Shown: positions 60,708 to 64,000 of the stretch, piece by piece
Layout: each line of letters opens with the position of its first letter
Numbering within the stretch: position 1 is the stretch's first letter
Source: Blepharisma stoltei
Taxonomy: Eukaryota > Ciliophora > Heterotrichea > Heterotrichida > Blepharismidae
Length of the DNA stretch: 64,000 bases
Direction: 5' to 3'
Assembly: GCA_914767885.1 (NCBI GenBank)
Contig: CAJZBQ010000032.1
Coordinates: forward strand, 620,001 to 684,000
Translations under genes and position numbers: made by a program
Notes under the pieces: model-generated
Seen by the model: the letters and a program-made list of their open reading frames with translations, nothing else
What the model was told of the DNA's origin: nothing
The model's database searches: none

Positions 60708-62580
60708 ATGTCTTTCACAGGTATCTTAAAAGCAAAATATGATACAAGCTTTTCTCAGTCCCCTGGAATTGAGATACTTGTAAGTTCTATTAAGGTAAAA
60801 CGTCAGCCAAAAATCTCTGAACTTACAGTTGTGAGTCTTAAAAAAACCAATCTTTCGTCAACATTCCGGCCTGGCCTAATATCCTCGACTTGCCCGAACA
60901 TAAAAGAACTTGATATTTCATATACAAAAATAACAGACTGAAACGTGATATTGCAAATCTGTAGAGAGCTGCCAGTAAGACTCACTTAGGATTTAGAATT
61001 TTTAGATCTCAGTTCTATAGCATTTGACTTAAATACGTTTCCTGAAAATTCAGTAGAAAATTTCCCGCAATTGAAAAGCTTAGTTTTAATCAACATGAGA
61101 ATTAGTTTCAATCATTTACAAACCATAGCACAAACCTTCCCAGGAATAATTTCCTTTGTACTGTGTGACATTCGTGAAGATTTCACCCCTATTTTTCAAT
61201 CATGTTTTCAAAATCTCAGAACCTTGAACTTGCATAACGCTTGTATCAATGATTTTTTACAAATTTTAAACTTAGAAAACCTTAAAAATTTGTCAGAATT
61301 GATAGCGAGCTCAAACCCAATCTATAAAATTCCTATTTTTACTACGACAGGTTTCGAAAGTCTTAAGCTTCTAAATTTAGAAGAAACAGAAATCGATGAT
61401 CTTGAATCTATAAATAACCTTAACACTTTTCCAGCTCTAAAAGAGTTAAGGATTGGAAATACTCCTTTAGCAGCAAGATTTAAAGACCGCTTCAGACAAA
61501 TTTTAATTGCATATCTCCCAAACAGTGATTGCATCAATGGAGGGGCAGTTGATTCGGCTGAGCGTACAACTGCAGAAAGAAGCTTTGTCAGAGAATTTTC
61601 AGATCCTGAAGAATATGATAAACATATTGATTTTCAAGCTGAAAATAGTTTGGCAAGCTCACTTATCCCAGTCGAATATGAATGCAATATACAACTTTTT
61701 AACAGGTTGTTCGAAAAGCATGGAGTAGTTCACAAATTTGCTGACTCCCCCCCCATCCTTGATCGAACGATTGACTGTAAAAATTCCTAAAATTGGGGAA
61801 ATTAACCGCCATCCTTGATCGAACGATTTTCATATCATGCAAATTTTTATATATATAAAAATATATTAGTTTTCAAAAGCTTGGGAAGATGTACATAATA
61901 AAGTTGTTTTCAGAGCTTTAAGACGACAAAAAGCTGCGGAATCAACCATCAGAAGTGATTTAGCCATCAACCTAGGCTTAAAAACTCAATAATCTAATAA
62001 AAGAGAGATTCTTTAAAATTTTAAAAAAAAAAATTTAATTTAATAAGGAACAAATTAAAATTTATACGGTTTAAAAAGGGTAACTAATAAATCAAAATAT
62101 TAAAAATTGGTATTTTATGAAATTAATTAAATTTTTTGCTGTAAAAATAATTATTAAATACTCTTAACCTTCTTATTTAAAAGTAAAACAAAAAAATATA
62201 TATATATATATAGTTTTTTTTCCCAAAACAATTTTTTTTAACCCCCATCCTTGATCGAACGATGGCGAGTTGTTCGATCAAGTATGGGGGGGAGTGAGGT
62301 AAATTTGGCGCCTCCAACTGAAGTTTTGCTCCACTTTCAATTAAAAAATGGCAAAAGATCTGAAGATACAGTGGTTCCTTTGAACTGAACAGTCCTCGAT
62401 TTAAAGCATTTTATTGAAAAGTTATTTAAGATCCCCGTTCGTAAGCAGAAAATTTACCACGGCGACTGAGAGTTATTGCACGTATATGGGTTTAAGTTCT
62501 TGAGATATGATGAAAAACTATTGTATGAAATTAAGAAAATCAAAGATAAAGACATTATTATGATTGACCGGTATAACTAA
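60708..62580 (+). CDS. TBCEL-like: Tubulin-specific chaperone E-like protein (TBCEL-type)
   Basis: ATG 60708 to TAA 62578-62580, about 430 aa after removing one intron (60975-60989) and one family E IES (61742-62297). Leucine-rich repeats fill the first two thirds (IKELDISYTKITD, LRTLNLHNACIND, LLNLEETEIDDL), followed by the LRR cap and an ING...SAERTTAERSFVREF stretch typical of cofactor E. A ubiquitin-like domain forms the end (IYHGDWELL). No CAP-Gly domain precedes the LRRs, as in TBCEL rather than TBCE. Such proteins handle or destabilise tubulin. The stop is 7 bp from the stop of the convergent DHHC gene. Confidence 0.83.
60975..60989 (+). other. TBCEL-like intron (15 nt)
   Basis: GTAAGACTCACTTAG. 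It carries an in-frame TAG; removal gives CRELPDLEFLDLSS. Confidence 0.88.
61742..62297 (+). mobile_element. Family E MITE-type IES copy 2, TGA repeats
   Basis: TGA|CTCCCCCCCATCCTTGATCGAAC at the left, second word copy about 60 bp in, palindromic right end, GGGAG|TGA. Its interior closely matches 43097-43658. Removal joins HKFAE to VNLAPPTEVLLHF. Confidence 0.92.
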
Positions 62581-62587
62581 TTATCAA

Positions 62588-64000
62588 TTATCTATTTACT
62601 TTGAAATAAAGCCCTTTGTCATCAGCATCTCTATATTTGAATGGAAAAGGCCAAAATAAAGGCTCGTTTCCTAATGCTTCTTTGAAATTATCAAATAGAC
62701 CGAGTTTATAGGGCGATATCTTGCTTTCTAGTGTAATTTCTTTTTTCTTCTCACAAAATTCAATTGTTGTGTAATTGTTTGAAATTAGCCAAAGATGGAA
62801 AATTACAAAACCAAGCAATGCGATTCCTAGCATAGATAATAAATAAAATGTGAATTTGATGGAAGATCGACTCAAGGTGCACTTCTTATGGAGCAGGTAG
62901 TAATGATTCTGAGGTTCCAAATAAGAGTACCGGCATCTTAAGACGGTGATCTCCCCAAAAAGCTGTCTGGTCTAAAAAGATTCCAAAATATATATTAACT
63001 TCTTGATCTGCAGGCGAAAGGCCAGCATTTTATGATCTTATGGCCTGCAATTTAATAAGCTATATTAGCATAGATCCCAATGAGTAGCTTAGAACAATAA
63101 AAAGGCACAGAAATTGAGAAGAAGTTTCATCATTCAAAACAACTACAGCAGTTTCCCAGAAAGTGCAAATAAAAATGGCCAGAGCTAAAGCTCCATAAAA
63201 TACCATCAAAAAGAAATATTTATAGTTAAAGTACCCTACACAATTCGCGATTCAGTTGCAGTGATGGTCCATTTTTAAATTGCATCGCTCGCATTGTTTG
63301 CAATGATGAGTTCTATCAGGTTTTCGATGCTGACACCTTGCACAGGTTCTGATGGTTCCATCTTTTCTTTTTTCGATCAGCATGGTGCTTTCATTGCTAG
63401 ACTCTGAATTATCTTCGCTTGGAAGATCCCATTCTTTTTCTTTTGGAATTTCGCCTGCGTTAGTCCTTAATGCTCGATAGTGGCTTACTAAGATTCATAA
63501 AACACATCATGTTATTAATGAAAAAAAGGTTCACCCTTTAGTCTTAGAGGCATTCCTTTTAGATTCTAAAAATAAAAATGGTGACGTCGATGGAAATTGC
63601 CTTCAAGGTGCACTTCTATGGAGCAGGTAGGACTCATCCTGATGAAGCTGAAAACAGGGTCTATGTCCCTTTTGAAGTAGCCCTTCAGGTTTGGGGTGCC
63701 TTCCGAAGAGGGAAGTTTGCTTCTCCCGATGGGCTATATAGGTTTTACCTCCCAGTCTTTGCTTATCGGGAATAGCTGGGCATCTACAAGAGTTGTCTCT
63801 AACCTAGGGAGCTAATCCTTAGTTTAGGTGGGTTTACGCTAGATAGGCATACTAGTGCCTATCCGCTTATGGTCTTATAATTTAAACTTTAACTTCGGAT
63901 TCTGAATGGTAATAATATACTTCAGGAATTTTGTCAATATCAGTTATTAAAGGCTTAATATAGAATATCAAATATATTGAATATCCTCCTACTGTAATTA
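62588..64000 (-). CDS. DHHC-type protein S-acyltransferase (N-terminus off window)
   Basis: Minus-strand frame from the right edge to TAA 62588-62590, cut by two family C retroposon-like inserts. The Cys-rich domain contains [20 protein letters not shown] and then MDHHCNWIANCVG, with the catalytic DHHC. Hydrophobic segments lie on both sides, and NNYTTIEF supplies the TTxE motif. TGA Trp codons are frequent (e.g. GWTFFSLITWCVLW). Family members attach palmitate to cytosolic Cys of membrane proteins. Removing 62838-63075 restores [18 protein letters not shown]; removing 63568-63903 restores [13 protein letters not shown]. Confidence 0.9.
62828..63075 (+). mobile_element. Retroposon-like insert, family C copy 2, 10-bp target duplication
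   Basis: Exact TAGCATAGAT at 62828-62837 and 63066-63075. The start (GATGGAAGATCGACTCAAGG, then GTGCACTTCTTATGGAGCAGGTAG) matches the family C copy at 63562. The middle differs, as if internally deleted. Confidence 0.83.
63562..63903 (+). mobile_element. Retroposon-like insert, family C copy 3, with intact short ORF
   Basis: GATTCT at 63562-63567 and 63898-63903. The body starts AAAAATGGTGACGTCGATGG and holds an uninterrupted 65-codon frame (63578-63775; key runs [15 protein letters not shown] and [16 protein letters not shown]). That frame is broken by substitutions in the copy at 4051. AT-rich tail at the right. Confidence 0.8.

Overview
This window reads as germline (micronuclear) DNA of a heterotrich ciliate of the Blepharisma type. 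Conserved genes use TGA inside their frames where Trp is expected and end in TAA or TAG. Introns are exactly 15 nt (GT...AG). Most conserved frames are cut by AT-rich or retroposon-like inserts with matching direct repeats at both ends; removing one repeat plus the insert restores the frame. These behave as internal eliminated sequences (IESs). The genus is inferred from code, intron size and repeat style, not from a database match.

Layout. (1) 1-14375, minus strand: a giant RNF213/mysterin-like gene whose C-terminal end lies off the left edge, interrupted by at least twelve inserts. (2) 14376-19920: the gap between two divergent genes, dominated by about 3.43 kb of (ATT)n. (3) 19921-37232, plus strand: a second, full-length RNF213-like paralog of roughly 4,600 codons after removal of about fourteen inserts. 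It carries the AAA+ P-loops and an RZ-type zinc finger, but I see no RING finger. (4) 38040-40265, minus: SSNA1 (a small microtubule coiled-coil protein) and a predicted acylated FHA-domain protein, packed 48 bp apart. (5) 40338-41548: a long IES that looks like a short MITE split by an ORF-bearing insert. (6) 42717-57347: seven spaced, same-strand genes for 71-87 aa proteins that almost all start MGCG. I do not recognise this family. (7) 57660-64000: a FYVE-finger coiled-coil protein, a small unknown protein, a histidine-phosphatase-family enzyme, a TBCEL-like tubulin cofactor, and a DHHC palmitoyltransferase running off the right edge.

Mobile DNA makes up much of the window. Three MITE families with unrelated sequence words (A: CTCCGTGAGTGAAC; B: CTTTAAATTGGAAC; E: ATCCTTGATCGAAC) share one architecture. 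Each has CTCC...GGAG ends flanked by matched 3-bp TNA repeats (TAA, TTA, TCA or TGA), a second direct copy of the word near the left end, and a palindromic right end. A second class is GC-richer and retroposon-like, with 6-15 bp target-site duplications, and sits directly inside exons. Smaller classes include nested-hairpin MITEs and short (<115 bp) TA-bounded IESs.

How the genes may relate: SSNA1 and the TBCEL-like protein both act on microtubules or tubulin. The MGCG family and the FHA protein carry N-terminal glycine/cysteine signals typical of N-myristoylation plus palmitoylation, and a DHHC enzyme lies in the same window. That link is suggestive only.
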